Virus record (IMG/VR): IMGVR_UViG_3300025423_000093
Location: 1-22,800 of that record
Reading direction: 5' to 3' (one strand)
DNA: 22,800 nucleotides
From: a virus
Part shown: piece after piece, positions 15,347 to 22,563 of the stretch
Layout of the letters: each line of letters opens with the position of its first letter
Position numbering within the stretch: the first letter of the stretch is position 1
Position numbers and translations under genes: made by a program
Notes under the pieces: model-generated
The model's database searches: none
Told to the model about the DNA's origin: nothing
What the model saw: only the letters and a program-made list of their open reading frames with translations

Positions 15347-16734
15347 AGGCCTCCCTTGTACAAGCCCTGGTAGCTCTTGACCCAGGCTTGGCCAGTCCAT
15401 CTATATTGCAGTTCTGTGGTAATGTTGGTCACATATTGATAGTTTTCGGGACTGCTGGCGCTGTCAAAAGAAATGGTCCACCTGGCTCCGTCCCATTCAA
15501 TAATGTCGTTGGCTTGGGCCACCATGGGTGCCCCTGAGGTACCGGACCATGCGGCGGCATGTTGATTGTATGGATCATCCCAGTCACCACTGCTCTCGGT
15601 CAGTAGATAGCGAGTTCCTATCGCAGGTTCGGGCAATCCAGTTCCGGGCCCGCTCAACAGCGGATTGATCACAGCATCGATCGCAGTCAGGGTATCAGCT
15701 GGTACAGTATCGATATTGGTACTGTACAGCAGATATCGATCATCGGTTGGGTCGTAGGTCACAGTACCAATCACTTCGGTTCCGTCGGGCTGTTCTAGAC
15801 TGATGTAGCTGATTCCGGGCCGCAGAGTACCGTATAGTCCAATCACGGCCGACCAAGTCAGATTGGTATCAGGATTATCGGGCGCTGTCAGGCTGGCATT
15901 GCTCTGATCAACCACAACAGGTTCGGGCAATACCTGTAACTGATTGTTGATCAGTACCACTTGATAGTTGTAAGGTGTTATGGCCATTCTGGTACCCAGC
16001 AATAGGTCATTGTCGGTCACTGCCAGACTGGCATCGCCGTTGGCATCATAGATACTGGCTATTATTCTTTCAACCACACCCAGTTTCTTGACCTTGGCTG
16101 GACTGGAGATCCACATGGGTAGTTTGAAAGTCAGAGTAGCTATGTCTATGGGGTTGTCGGTACCAACTGGTATCACACGACTACTCCAGTTCACATCATC
16201 TAGATAAACTGTGGTAAGACTGGTCCAATCTATATAGTTGTCGGTGCTTTGTATTTCCAGACTGGGATTAAACAATACCAAGATCTGTTCCAGCAGTTGC
16301 ATTTTTTGATTGGTGTTTGACGTCCACATGTCCAATTTCAATGTCAGTTCAAACGGAACTGGCATGAGTCTGTCTATAGTAAACGCATTACCTTGTGTGG
16401 TATCATAGGTGTTGGTCACACTATCATAGGTGCGTTGTCGTACATTGATGGTGCCAACAAAATTGGGTTCTTGTATCATGGCCCTGTTGTATTTGAGATC
16501 GGTTATGTAAAACGTCATCAACGGCGTGCTGGGCAGTTCACTGGCTGAATTTTGCTGTATGATGGTTTGTGCCTGGCGGCTGCTGTCACCATAGCGTACT
16601 GGCACACGCACTAGAGTATCATTTTTTCCGTCCTCGTTGCGTCCGTATTCAACCTGGAAATTGCTAAAGATCCTGGCGAACTGCAACATGAATCGTCTGA
16701 TCTGCGCATCATAAAAAAACTGTGTTACGGCCAT
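15328..16734 (-). CDS. 15: Tail sheath stabiliser/tail completion protein, T4 gp15-like
   Basis: 468 residues from the ATG at 16734 (MAVTQFFYDAQIRRFMLQFA); an upstream in-frame start would overlap the preceding gene. The N-terminal 250 residues show the gp15 pattern: FFYD-x-x-I-R-R-F, FSNFQVEY, VRVPVRYGD, then the aligned strands PFELTLKLDMWTSN and QILVLFNPSLEIQSTDNYID, and TFKLPMWISSP. T4 gp15 (272 residues) caps the tail tube and sheath end and joins tail to head. This protein has about 200 extra C-terminal residues, ending in short motifs IIEWDGARWTISFD and LQYRWTGQAW that resemble phage appendage modules. It begins seven bases after the gp14-like stop, preserving the T4 order 14-15. Confidence 0.8.
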   Translation of the reverse strand: MAVTQFFYDAQIRRFMLQFARIFSNFQVEYGRNEDGKNDTLVRVPVRYGDSSRQAQTIIQQNSASELPSTPLMTFYITDLKYNRAMIQEPNFVGTINVRQRTYDSVTNTYDTTQGNAFTIDRLMPVPFELTLKLDMWTSNTNQKMQLLEQILVLFNPSLEIQSTDNYIDWTSLTTVYLDDVNWSSRVIPVGTDNPIDIATLTFKLPMWISSPAKVKKLGVVERIIASIYDANGDASLAVTDNDLLLGTRMAITPYNYQVVLINNQLQVLPEPVVVDQSNASLTAPDNPDTNLTWSAVIGLYGTLRPGISYISLEQPDGTEVIGTVTYDPTDDRYLLYSTNIDTVPADTLTAIDAVINPLLSGPGTGLPEPAIGTRYLLTESSGDWDDPYNQHAAAWSGTSGAPMVAQANDIIEWDGARWTISFDSASSPENYQYVTNITTELQYRWTGQAWVKSYQGLYKGGLWTLVL

Positions 16735-16741
16735 GATATTC

Positions 16742-18130
16742 CTAGTATGAAGGTGGTGGGTTGGGCGGCAAATTACCTCCCTGATCACCATTGTCGGCCA
16801 AGGGCCGCAAGATCTGGCTGAGACTTTGACGACTTGGTATATTGCCCAGATCTGTGGTTGGTACAGTGTATGTATTGTTCACAAAGCTGTTGCGTTGAGT
16901 TTGTGCAGCCGGAGCCAGGTCAAGATCGGTCCTGACAGCACTTTCTATGGCAACCCATCGGGCACCATCATAGCGGAACAGTCGATTGGGAAAATAGTCC
17001 AGTCTGAGCGCATAGGCACCAATCACTGGGTCGGGCGGAAAACTCACACCCGGGGTCACCGGAAGACCGTTGGGTGGCAACAGATAACCGGTATCAGGAT
17101 CGTATCCGCCGGTCAAATAGCCCATGGTATAACCAAAACTGCCAGGAGTTTCGCCTATGCCGGTCTGTGTGGTACCAGCACCAGTGTTGTCATCGGATGC
17201 CAGCAAGCTGTCTCCGCCGGGCTGGCCATGCATTGTGGTTGGCAGTATATAAAATTTGGTGTTGTCGTATCCGCTGAATGGCACATCTGCTTGTGCCTGT
17301 GCCAACAATGCATCATTGATTGAAAGATCTTTGGGACGGGTACTCATCTGATCAGCCACTGTGGTGGGGTTGGTGATGGGTGTCCAGTACGGTTGTCTAG
17401 TACCGGGATTTACAGCATCGATCGCTGTGCCGGGCGGTACATTGCCCGCAGCTCGATAGTAACTGTCACCATCATTCACGATATCGCCTCCGGGATAAAA
17501 GTTTCCAGGATCCCAGATATTATCGGGCATAAATGGCTTGTTGGTGATCTGATTAAATTCCTGTGCATTGACCATGGGGGTGGCCTTGACTCGCCACAGA
17601 TGTGGTAACCAGGTCTGGCTGAATCCTTCGCTGGCATAGGCCGCGTCTTGTATCACATAATATCTGGGTAACGGAAGCGGTATGGTAGGATCCAACGGAT
17701 AGTAATCTTTGAGATTGGGCAGTTCTAACACATCGCCCGACATCAGTTTACGACCAAAAGCATCCAGCATGTAGTTGTAATGAAACGTGATAAACAAAGT
17801 ATCATTGTTCATGAACAGGCCAAATTGCGTGAGATCAAAATCAATATCCTGTTGTCGGTACACACCGCGCATGACATAAACATCGGGCTCATAGGCTCGA
17901 TCTCGGTTTTCCAACAACAGTAGATCTTCTATGAACAAGGGATTGGTAGTATCGTAGACCGGTAAAGTGGCATCGTTGTTGCCAGGATTTGGGCTGTTGT
18001 CCACGATGGGACCGGCATATTTGTGTATATAAATGTCCAGACCACCCACTGTGAACTGTTCCTTGATTGTGCGATCAAAGAACTGATAATCGGCCGTCCG
18101 GTTCGGCCTGTACATGGATAATCTTGGCAT
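16742..18130 (-). CDS. 14: Neck protein, T4 gp14-like, with C-terminal extension
   Basis: 462 residues from the ATG at 18130 (MPRLSMYRPNRTADYQFF); an upstream in-frame GTG would add 12 residues across the promoter-like element. Residues 1-220 follow the gp14 plan: an N-terminal 'Q-F-F-D-R-T-I-K-E-Q' helix, DIYIHKYAG, PLFIEDLLLLENRDRAYE, DLTQFGLFMNND, a G-D-V-L-E-L-P segment, then PRYYVIQDAAY and LWRVKATPM. T4 gp14 (256 residues) forms the neck with gp13 and joins head to tail. About 240 additional residues include LFRYDGARWVAIESAVRTDL and LSQILRPLADNGDQGG and a Pro-rich end, apparently a lineage-specific extension. The gene directly upstream of gp15 supports the assignment. Confidence 0.75.
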   Translation of the reverse strand: MPRLSMYRPNRTADYQFFDRTIKEQFTVGGLDIYIHKYAGPIVDNSPNPGNNDATLPVYDTTNPLFIEDLLLLENRDRAYEPDVYVMRGVYRQQDIDFDLTQFGLFMNNDTLFITFHYNYMLDAFGRKLMSGDVLELPNLKDYYPLDPTIPLPLPRYYVIQDAAYASEGFSQTWLPHLWRVKATPMVNAQEFNQITNKPFMPDNIWDPGNFYPGGDIVNDGDSYYRAAGNVPPGTAIDAVNPGTRQPYWTPITNPTTVADQMSTRPKDLSINDALLAQAQADVPFSGYDNTKFYILPTTMHGQPGGDSLLASDDNTGAGTTQTGIGETPGSFGYTMGYLTGGYDPDTGYLLPPNGLPVTPGVSFPPDPVIGAYALRLDYFPNRLFRYDGARWVAIESAVRTDLDLAPAAQTQRNSFVNNTYTVPTTDLGNIPSRQSLSQILRPLADNGDQGGNLPPNPPPSY

Positions 18131-18136
18131 AGTAGT

Positions 18137-18144
18137 GTATTTAC
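18137..18144 (-). promoter_or_regulatory. Late-type promoter for the gp14-gp15-Nudix operon (GTAAATAC)
   Basis: Read on the - strand, GTAAATAC lies six bases before the gp14 ATG. No Shine-Dalgarno sequence fits between them. If this is the late promoter, transcription would begin at about the start codon. Confidence 0.45.
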
Positions 18145-18174
18145 CGCGTTGTTTGACCAAAAACACCGATCAGT

Positions 18175-18182
18175 CATAAAAT
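18175..18182 (+). promoter_or_regulatory. Late-promoter-like element (CATAAAAT)
   Basis: CATAAAAT lies five bases before the ATG at 18188 and faces away from the - strand element at 18137-18144, making this 57-base gap a divergent promoter region. No ribosome-binding site is visible. Confidence 0.35.
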
Positions 18183-18187
18183 AATGT

Positions 18188-18445
18188 ATGGACAATCAAT
18201 TGACACAACGCAAAGAACAACTCACACAGCAGATTCTGCGTGTGTCCAATCGCCGCGCTCGTAACGATCTGCTCAAAATGATGAAACCGGTTGAATCAGC
18301 TCTTTCAAATCTAGATCGCGAAAGTGTGGAATGCCGTCGCCTAAATCGTACCACTTCCCGATACCAAGACCTGGACCTGGCAGCCAAACACATGATCAAC
18401 ACACTCGAACAGTACCTGACTTTTGCGTGCCTGATAGGTGATTGA
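18188..18445 (+). CDS. Small helical protein of unknown function
   Basis: 85 residues, rich in Arg, Gln, Leu and Asn, with a strongly helical pattern throughout (LTQRKEQLTQQILRVSNRRA, then DLLKMMKPVESALSNLDRES). Heptad-like spacing of leucines suggests a coiled coil or helical hairpin. No cysteine or catalytic motif stands out. It is divergent from gp14 and followed 54 bases later by the 385-residue gene, which has its own promoter. Codon use matches the surrounding phage genes, so it is probably real. I do not recognise the family. Confidence 0.65.
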   Translation: MDNQLTQRKEQLTQQILRVSNRRARNDLLKMMKPVESALSNLDRESVECRRLNRTTSRYQDLDLAAKHMINTLEQYLTFACLIGD

Positions 18446-18470
18446 CTATAAATCACAATCCAGGTATAAT
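18442..18470 (+). promoter_or_regulatory. Near-consensus sigma70 promoter for the 385-residue gene
   Basis: TTGACT (18442-18447), a 17-base spacer and TATAAT (18465-18470) give 11 of 12 consensus bases at ideal spacing. It overlaps the stop of the small upstream gene. Transcription would start near 18477, about 23 bases before the ATG. Confidence 0.8.
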
Positions 18471-18499
18471 AACAACTGCTCTCTATAAAAAAATACATT

Positions 18500-19657
18500 A
18501 TGGTCAAAATTCAAAAATCTCATGACACGCAGACAATCAAGCCGTTGAATCCCAAAAGTGCCGACGTCAAATATACCGGTGGCGAGCCCACCTGGACGCA
18601 AACTCGGACCGATGGCGACCGAATCAGTGCTATGCTGAAAGCATTTGCCTGGTACAACTACCACTACGACAAAAAAGATGCCAAAGGCATGATAGTGTCT
18701 TGGCTGGAACGTAGAGACCGATCTGTCGAAGCCAAGACACTGTCGGGTATTCCAGACAGTCGCATACGATCAACCACGGCCTGGGTATGCAGGATGAACG
18801 TGGCCGGACTGGAATTGACCAAACCCGAACTGGCCGTGATAGAATCCGAAATAGCCGGCATGTTGCGGGTCAAACAGGAAGTGATACGCACCGTGACCGA
18901 AGCTGAAACAGCTCAGGCACGTCTGACCATACAGGATCACTTGCGTGAACGAGCCAGTGAATGTGCCGGTGAACTGGAGGGCATGTTTGATGAATTTGTC
19001 ACGCAGGGGGCAAAAATGAGTGCTGACTTCAAACCCATGGCACAGATACGTGGCATGAATATAGCACCGCAAATGACCGGTGCCATAGCCAATCGCTGGC
19101 GAGATCGCCTGAGTGAATTCCAATCAGTGCTGGAAGGTCGAGATGGTGACCTGGTAGAAGGTTATAGCCATCTGACCAAACTACAACTCAAAAACTGTGT
19201 GAAATTTTGCGAAACTGTGATCAACGACTGCGCCAGCTATGTACAAATCAAGAAAGTTGAACGCAAACCCAGAGCCAAACGAGCTGTCAGTGCAGAAAAA
19301 CTCAGTTCAAAGTTTAAATATCTCAAAGAGTTTGCCGAACTCAATTTGACATCGGCCGCACCATCTTGTTTGGTCAACGCCACTGAAGCTTGGTTGTACG
19401 ATACCAAGAAACGCAAACTGATACATGTGGTGGCTGACAGCCATGTGGGCAACTTCACAGTCAAAGGCAACAGTTTGGTGGCATTTGATTCGGCCAACAG
19501 TTCTCAAAAAACCCTAAGACGCCCGGCCGAGCAAATCAAAAGCATCGTGAGTGTGGGCAAACCGGCTGCTCGCAAAGCCTATAACGAGATCAAGAGTACC
19601 GAGATACAGTTTAATGGACGTGGCAACGAGAATCTGATCATACTCAAAGCCTGGTAG
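18500..19657 (+). CDS. Uncharacterised protein behind an early-type promoter
   Basis: 385 residues, not assignable to a known family by eye. Residues 40-90 form a compact helical segment (MLKAFAWYNYHYDKKDAKGM, then IVSWLERRDRS). Residues 110-200 are helical with many Glu, Arg and Ala, probably coiled-coil (IESEIAGMLRVKQEVIRTVT). After a basic linker KKVERKPRAKRAVSAEKLSS, the C-terminal third is mixed beta and includes ATEAWLYDTKKRKLIHVVAD and SLVAFDSANSSQKTLRRP. The mixture of a basic linker and helical parts could suit a nucleic-acid or scaffold role, but this is speculative. A near-consensus sigma70 promoter lies directly upstream, so it is likely expressed early, unlike the neck genes around it. 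The ATG has no obvious Shine-Dalgarno sequence. Confidence 0.75.
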   Translation: MVKIQKSHDTQTIKPLNPKSADVKYTGGEPTWTQTRTDGDRISAMLKAFAWYNYHYDKKDAKGMIVSWLERRDRSVEAKTLSGIPDSRIRSTTAWVCRMNVAGLELTKPELAVIESEIAGMLRVKQEVIRTVTEAETAQARLTIQDHLRERASECAGELEGMFDEFVTQGAKMSADFKPMAQIRGMNIAPQMTGAIANRWRDRLSEFQSVLEGRDGDLVEGYSHLTKLQLKNCVKFCETVINDCASYVQIKKVERKPRAKRAVSAEKLSSKFKYLKEFAELNLTSAAPSCLVNATEAWLYDTKKRKLIHVVADSHVGNFTVKGNSLVAFDSANSSQKTLRRPAEQIKSIVSVGKPAARKAYNEIKSTEIQFNGRGNENLIILKAW

Positions 19658-19671
19658 CAGGCCATTGGCTG

Positions 19672-19679
19672 TATAAATA
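19672..19679 (+). promoter_or_regulatory. T4-type late promoter (TATAAATA, perfect match)
   Basis: TATAAATA matches the T4 late promoter exactly. It lies in the gap between the 385-residue gene and gp13, with transcription expected from about 19685. AGGAG (19687-19691) and the ATG at 19699 follow at normal spacing. Confidence 0.75.
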
Positions 19680-19698
19680 TACTCATAGGAGCATGATC

Positions 19699-20472
19699 AT
19701 GGGCATACAGTCACAAAGCACACTAGAAACACAAAAACAAGACTTATTCAAATATGTGCAGTACCAGCTGGGTGGACAGATCATAGACCTCGAGCTGGAT
19801 GCCGAACACTTTGAAGCAGCCTATCAGAACACAGTGGGAACCTATCGCCAGAGATCGCAAGGCGCCTACGAGGAAAGTTACAGTTTCATGGAACTGGTGG
19901 CCAACGTCAACATCTACGAACTGCCACAAGAAGTATACAGCGTGCGACAGATCTTCCGACGCACATTTGGTGACAGTACTGGACCATTTGCCAGCAATTT
20001 TGATCCGTTCAGTCAGGCCAGTCTCAATGTGTACCTTATGAATTTCAACGTGGCTGGCGGACTGGCCACATACGATTTTTACAGCCAGTATGTGAGCTTG
20101 GCCGGGCGCATGTTTGGTGCCTACATGAACTACACGTTCAACCCAGTTACCAAAAAATTACAGCTGATACGTGATCCCAAAGCCACTGGCGAATCGGTGC
20201 TGTTATGGTGCTACAACTACAAGCCTGAATTCAACATGATGAGTGATCCGCTCATACTACAGTGGATGAGGAACTACATGGTGGGCAACTGCAAGAAAAT
20301 AATCGGTGAAGCCAGAGAAAAGTTTGGTACCATAGCAGGTCCACAAGGTGGTGGTACCCTCAACGGTACTGCCATGAAAACCGAAGGACAGGCTGCCATG
20401 GACCAATGTGTTGAAGATCTTAAAAATTACGTGGATGGAGCCCAGCCAATCACCTGGGTGGTACACGGCTAG
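19699..20472 (+). CDS. 13: Neck protein/head completion, T4 gp13-like
   Basis: 257 residues from ATG 19699, which is seven bases after AGGAG (19687-19691); an ATG at 19693 is too close. The N-terminal helical part (LETQKQDLFKYVQYQLGGQI) and the following Y-R-Q-R-S-x-x-A-Y-E-E-S-Y fit gp13. The strongest match is the C-terminus: IAGPQGGGTLNGTAMKTEGQ, then a short helix with AAMDQCVEDLKNYVDG and ITWVVHG, where the Q-G-G-G-x-L-N-G motif and the terminal D-G-x-x-P-I/L-T-W-V-V/I are conserved in T4-like gp13. gp13 joins gp14 to form the neck after DNA packaging. T4 gp13 is 309 residues, so this version is shorter. gp14 lies over 1.5 kb upstream on the opposite strand. Confidence 0.8.
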   Translation: MGIQSQSTLETQKQDLFKYVQYQLGGQIIDLELDAEHFEAAYQNTVGTYRQRSQGAYEESYSFMELVANVNIYELPQEVYSVRQIFRRTFGDSTGPFASNFDPFSQASLNVYLMNFNVAGGLATYDFYSQYVSLAGRMFGAYMNYTFNPVTKKLQLIRDPKATGESVLLWCYNYKPEFNMMSDPLILQWMRNYMVGNCKKIIGEAREKFGTIAGPQGGGTLNGTAMKTEGQAAMDQCVEDLKNYVDGAQPITWVVHG

Positions 20473-20590
20473 CAATCTTTGTGCCATCGTATAAAGTTTG
20501 TTAGAGTCGGTGGATATTCCCGTATCGCAATCGACACTCTTGTTTACCATAACGGTTGATATTTTTTAAATGTTAGCATATAATGTCAAT
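20473..20590 (+). other. Intergenic gap with promoter, no gene seen
   Basis: This 118-base region holds no convincing reading frame or tRNA. A weak imperfect hairpin (GAGTCG near 20505, CGACACTC near 20532) is possible but lacks a T-tract. The right half carries the sigma70 promoter listed separately. Confidence 0.6.
20556..20584 (+). promoter_or_regulatory. Near-consensus sigma70 promoter for the exonuclease gene
   Basis: TTGATA (20556-20561), a 17-base spacer and TATAAT (20579-20584) match 11 of 12 consensus bases at ideal spacing. Transcription would start at about 20591, which is the A of the likely ATG, suggesting a leaderless mRNA. Confidence 0.75.
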
Positions 20591-21115
20591 ATGAGCTCAT
20601 TAATGATTGACATCGAAACCATTGGGGTGGCACCTGCTGCTACTATTTTAACTATAGCTGCCCAATCATTTGACCCTTTAGGTACTGGATACTATGAACA
20701 ACATTACTATGCTAGGATTTCATTAGAAAGTCAGGAAAATCGAACCATTGATGATAGTACTTTAAATTGGTGGGCGACACAACCTGCTGAGGCACGAAAT
20801 GAAGCATTTTCTGAAGAAGATCGTATTCCGTTAGATCAGGCACTAGATGAATTAGGCAAACTAATTTGGACCAGTAAATTTTTGTATTGTCAAGGCCCAA
20901 CATTTGATTGCACAATTCTAGAACATGCCTATAAAAGTTATGGCAAGCCCATACCGTGGCAGTTCTACAATGTGCGTGACAGCAGGACGGTGTTTGGACT
21001 ATGGCCTGAACTACCCAAGCCTGCTACCACACACCATGCCTTGGAAGATTGTAGACGGCAGATTGAATTATTACAAAAAACATTACGACACCTAAATGTA
21101 AAGGCATTGACATGA
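20591..21115 (+). CDS. DEDDh-type 3'-5' exonuclease (Rv2179c-like exoribonuclease family)
   Basis: 174 residues from ATG 20591. An ATG at 20570 lies inside the promoter and is less likely. Exonuclease motif I is MIDIETIG (D7, E9), motif II is D106 in CQGPTFDCTILEHA, and motif III is T-T-H148-H-A-L-E-D153, the H-x-A-x-x-D signature of DEDDh enzymes. The intermediate LNWWATQPAEARNEAF segment is characteristic of the small phage/bacterial Rv2179c-like family, which trims RNA or DNA 3' ends. The first 350 bases are AT-rich compared with the neck genes. It lies between gp13 and the homing endonuclease and has its own strong promoter, so it is probably expressed early. The exact substrate is not visible. 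Confidence 0.85.
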   Translation: MSSLMIDIETIGVAPAATILTIAAQSFDPLGTGYYEQHYYARISLESQENRTIDDSTLNWWATQPAEARNEAFSEEDRIPLDQALDELGKLIWTSKFLYCQGPTFDCTILEHAYKSYGKPIPWQFYNVRDSRTVFGLWPELPKPATTHHALEDCRRQIELLQKTLRHLNVKALT

Positions 21116-21136
21116 TTATCTTTTCCTGTTCGTATT

Positions 21137-21144
21137 GATAAATA
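21137..21144 (+). promoter_or_regulatory. Late-type promoter (GATAAATA)
   Basis: GATAAATA matches 7 of 8 bases of the T4 late consensus and sits five bases before the ATG of the HNH endonuclease gene. There is no Shine-Dalgarno sequence. Confidence 0.5.
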
Positions 21145-21149
21145 GTTGT

Positions 21150-21902
21150 ATGTTCATTAAAAACAAGTATACACAATGTTATCAAAAAATTATTAATCAA
21201 TCACAAAATCGTCAGTTAATAGACGAATACACCGAACGTCATCATATTATTCCTAAAAGCATGGGCGGTGATGATAATATACATAATATAGCAACGCTTA
21301 CAGCGAGAGAACATTTTATTTGCCATTTATTGCTAACAAAAATGGTTAGCGGTCAAGAAAAATATAAGATGGTAAAAGCGGCATTAATGATGGCCCATAT
21401 AACAGGACCCGGTCAAGAAAGATACAAAGTCACTGGTCGGGTGTACGAGTTGCTAAAGTCGTCTCAGCCGCCTGTGCCGCAATCTACAAGAAATAAAAAT
21501 AGTAAATCTCAAAAAGAAAGATTTAAAAATATACCAGGCACATTCAAGAATAAAAAACACAACGAAGAAACATTAAAAAAATTACGAAAACCTAAATCAG
21601 AAGAACAAAAATTAAATCATTCGCGTACTATGACAGGCAGATTTAAGGGTCGTATTCCACACAACAAAGGCAAAACATACGAAGAATTGTACGGCAATAA
21701 AAGAGCCACAGAATTAAAGGAAAAAGTAAAACGTCCAGGTGAAAAAAACGGATTCTATGGTAAACAACATTCGGCTATACAACGAGAGAGAAAAAGACAA
21801 GAAAAACTTGCGGCTCCTAAGAAAATGTGTTATTATTGTAATACAGAAGTAGATCCAATGAATTATGGGAGATGGCACGGTGATAAATGTAAACACAAAT
21901 AA
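21150..21902 (+). CDS. HNH homing endonuclease with NUMOD3-like repeats
   Basis: 250 residues from ATG 21150 (MFIKNKYTQCYQKII); a TTG at 21135 overlaps the promoter-like element and is less likely. The HNH core spans residues 28-60: Y-T-E-R-H31-H32-I-I-P-K, then D-N-I-H-N46-I-A-x-L and R-E-H55-F-I-C-H59. Residues 125-220 contain DNA-binding NUMOD3-like segments (GRFKGRIPHNKGKTYEELYG; GEKNGFYGKQHS). The C-terminal MCYYCN followed by H-x-x-x-C suggests a zinc finger. The gene is markedly AT-rich and Lys-rich compared with its neighbours, as expected for a mobile element. It cuts DNA and spreads by homing. Its end overlaps the start of the dNMP kinase by 38 bases. Confidence 0.88.
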   Translation: MFIKNKYTQCYQKIINQSQNRQLIDEYTERHHIIPKSMGGDDNIHNIATLTAREHFICHLLLTKMVSGQEKYKMVKAALMMAHITGPGQERYKVTGRVYELLKSSQPPVPQSTRNKNSKSQKERFKNIPGTFKNKKHNEETLKKLRKPKSEEQKLNHSRTMTGRFKGRIPHNKGKTYEELYGNKRATELKEKVKRPGEKNGFYGKQHSAIQRERKRQEKLAAPKKMCYYCNTEVDPMNYGRWHGDKCKHK

Positions 21903-22563
21903 AAACCCTCTAATAATAGGCCTGGTTGGGTTCCAAGGCTCGGGCAAAGACACCATAGCCGACTACCTGGTGAACATACACGAGTTTAGACGTGAAAGTT
22001 TTGCCAATACTCTAAAAGATTCTGTGGCCGCTGTGTTTGGCTGGGATCGCAACATGCTGGAAGGACGCACCAAGCAGAGCCGAGAGTGGCGCGAACAACC
22101 AGATGCATGGTGGAGCGAACGATTGGGCATGTCGATCACGCCCAGATGGGTTCTGCAATACTGGGGAACCGAAGTATGCAGGAAAAACTTCCACGATGAT
22201 ATCTGGATCGCCAGCCTGGAAAACAAACTGCGTACCAGCAGTGACAGCATAGTGATATCAGATTGCCGTTTCCCCAACGAGATACTCAGCATCAAGAGGG
22301 CCGGTGGCCGGATTGTGCGGGTAGTTCGCGGGCCAGAACCAGAATGGTATCGGTTCGCAGAGATGGTCAATCAAAAATCCAGCCCCACACTTGAACACAG
22401 CTGGGCCCAGGTCAAGCTGGACAAATTCAACGTACATGTGAGCGAAACTGCCTGGATTGGTACAGAGTTTGATCACATTATCACCAACAATGCCAGCTTA
22501 GACGATCTGTATCGCCAGGTCACAGGTCTGGTTCAAGATCCCCAGACCGCCACGGTAGATTAG
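21865..22563 (+). CDS. 1: Deoxynucleoside monophosphate kinase, T4 gp1-like
   Basis: 232 residues, close to the 241 of T4 gp1. A Walker A/P-loop G22-F-Q-G-S-G-K28-D-T30 follows strand one (LIIGLVGF), with LID/NMP-region features R-R-E-S-F-A-N-x-L-K-D and a GTEVCRKNFHDDIWI segment. A second strand VISDCRFPNEI carries the D-x-R-F-x-N-E signature seen in phage dNMP kinases. The enzyme phosphorylates dNMPs (including modified ones in T4) for DNA synthesis. Start ATG 21865 lies inside the HNH gene; a GTG at 21880 would shorten the overlap. GC content returns to the phage average here, so the HNH gene appears to have inserted next to an existing kinase gene. Confidence 0.88.
   Translation: MGDGTVINVNTNKNPLIIGLVGFQGSGKDTIADYLVNIHEFRRESFANTLKDSVAAVFGWDRNMLEGRTKQSREWREQPDAWWSERLGMSITPRWVLQYWGTEVCRKNFHDDIWIASLENKLRTSSDSIVISDCRFPNEILSIKRAGGRIVRVVRGPEPEWYRFAEMVNQKSSPTLEHSWAQVKLDKFNVHVSETAWIGTEFDHIITNNASLDDLYRQVTGLVQDPQTATVD

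Noticed and set aside
20473-20590. Possible tRNA or small RNA in the gap after gp13
   Set aside because: No cloverleaf, anticodon arm or CCA end could be formed; only a weak hairpin without a T-tract is visible.
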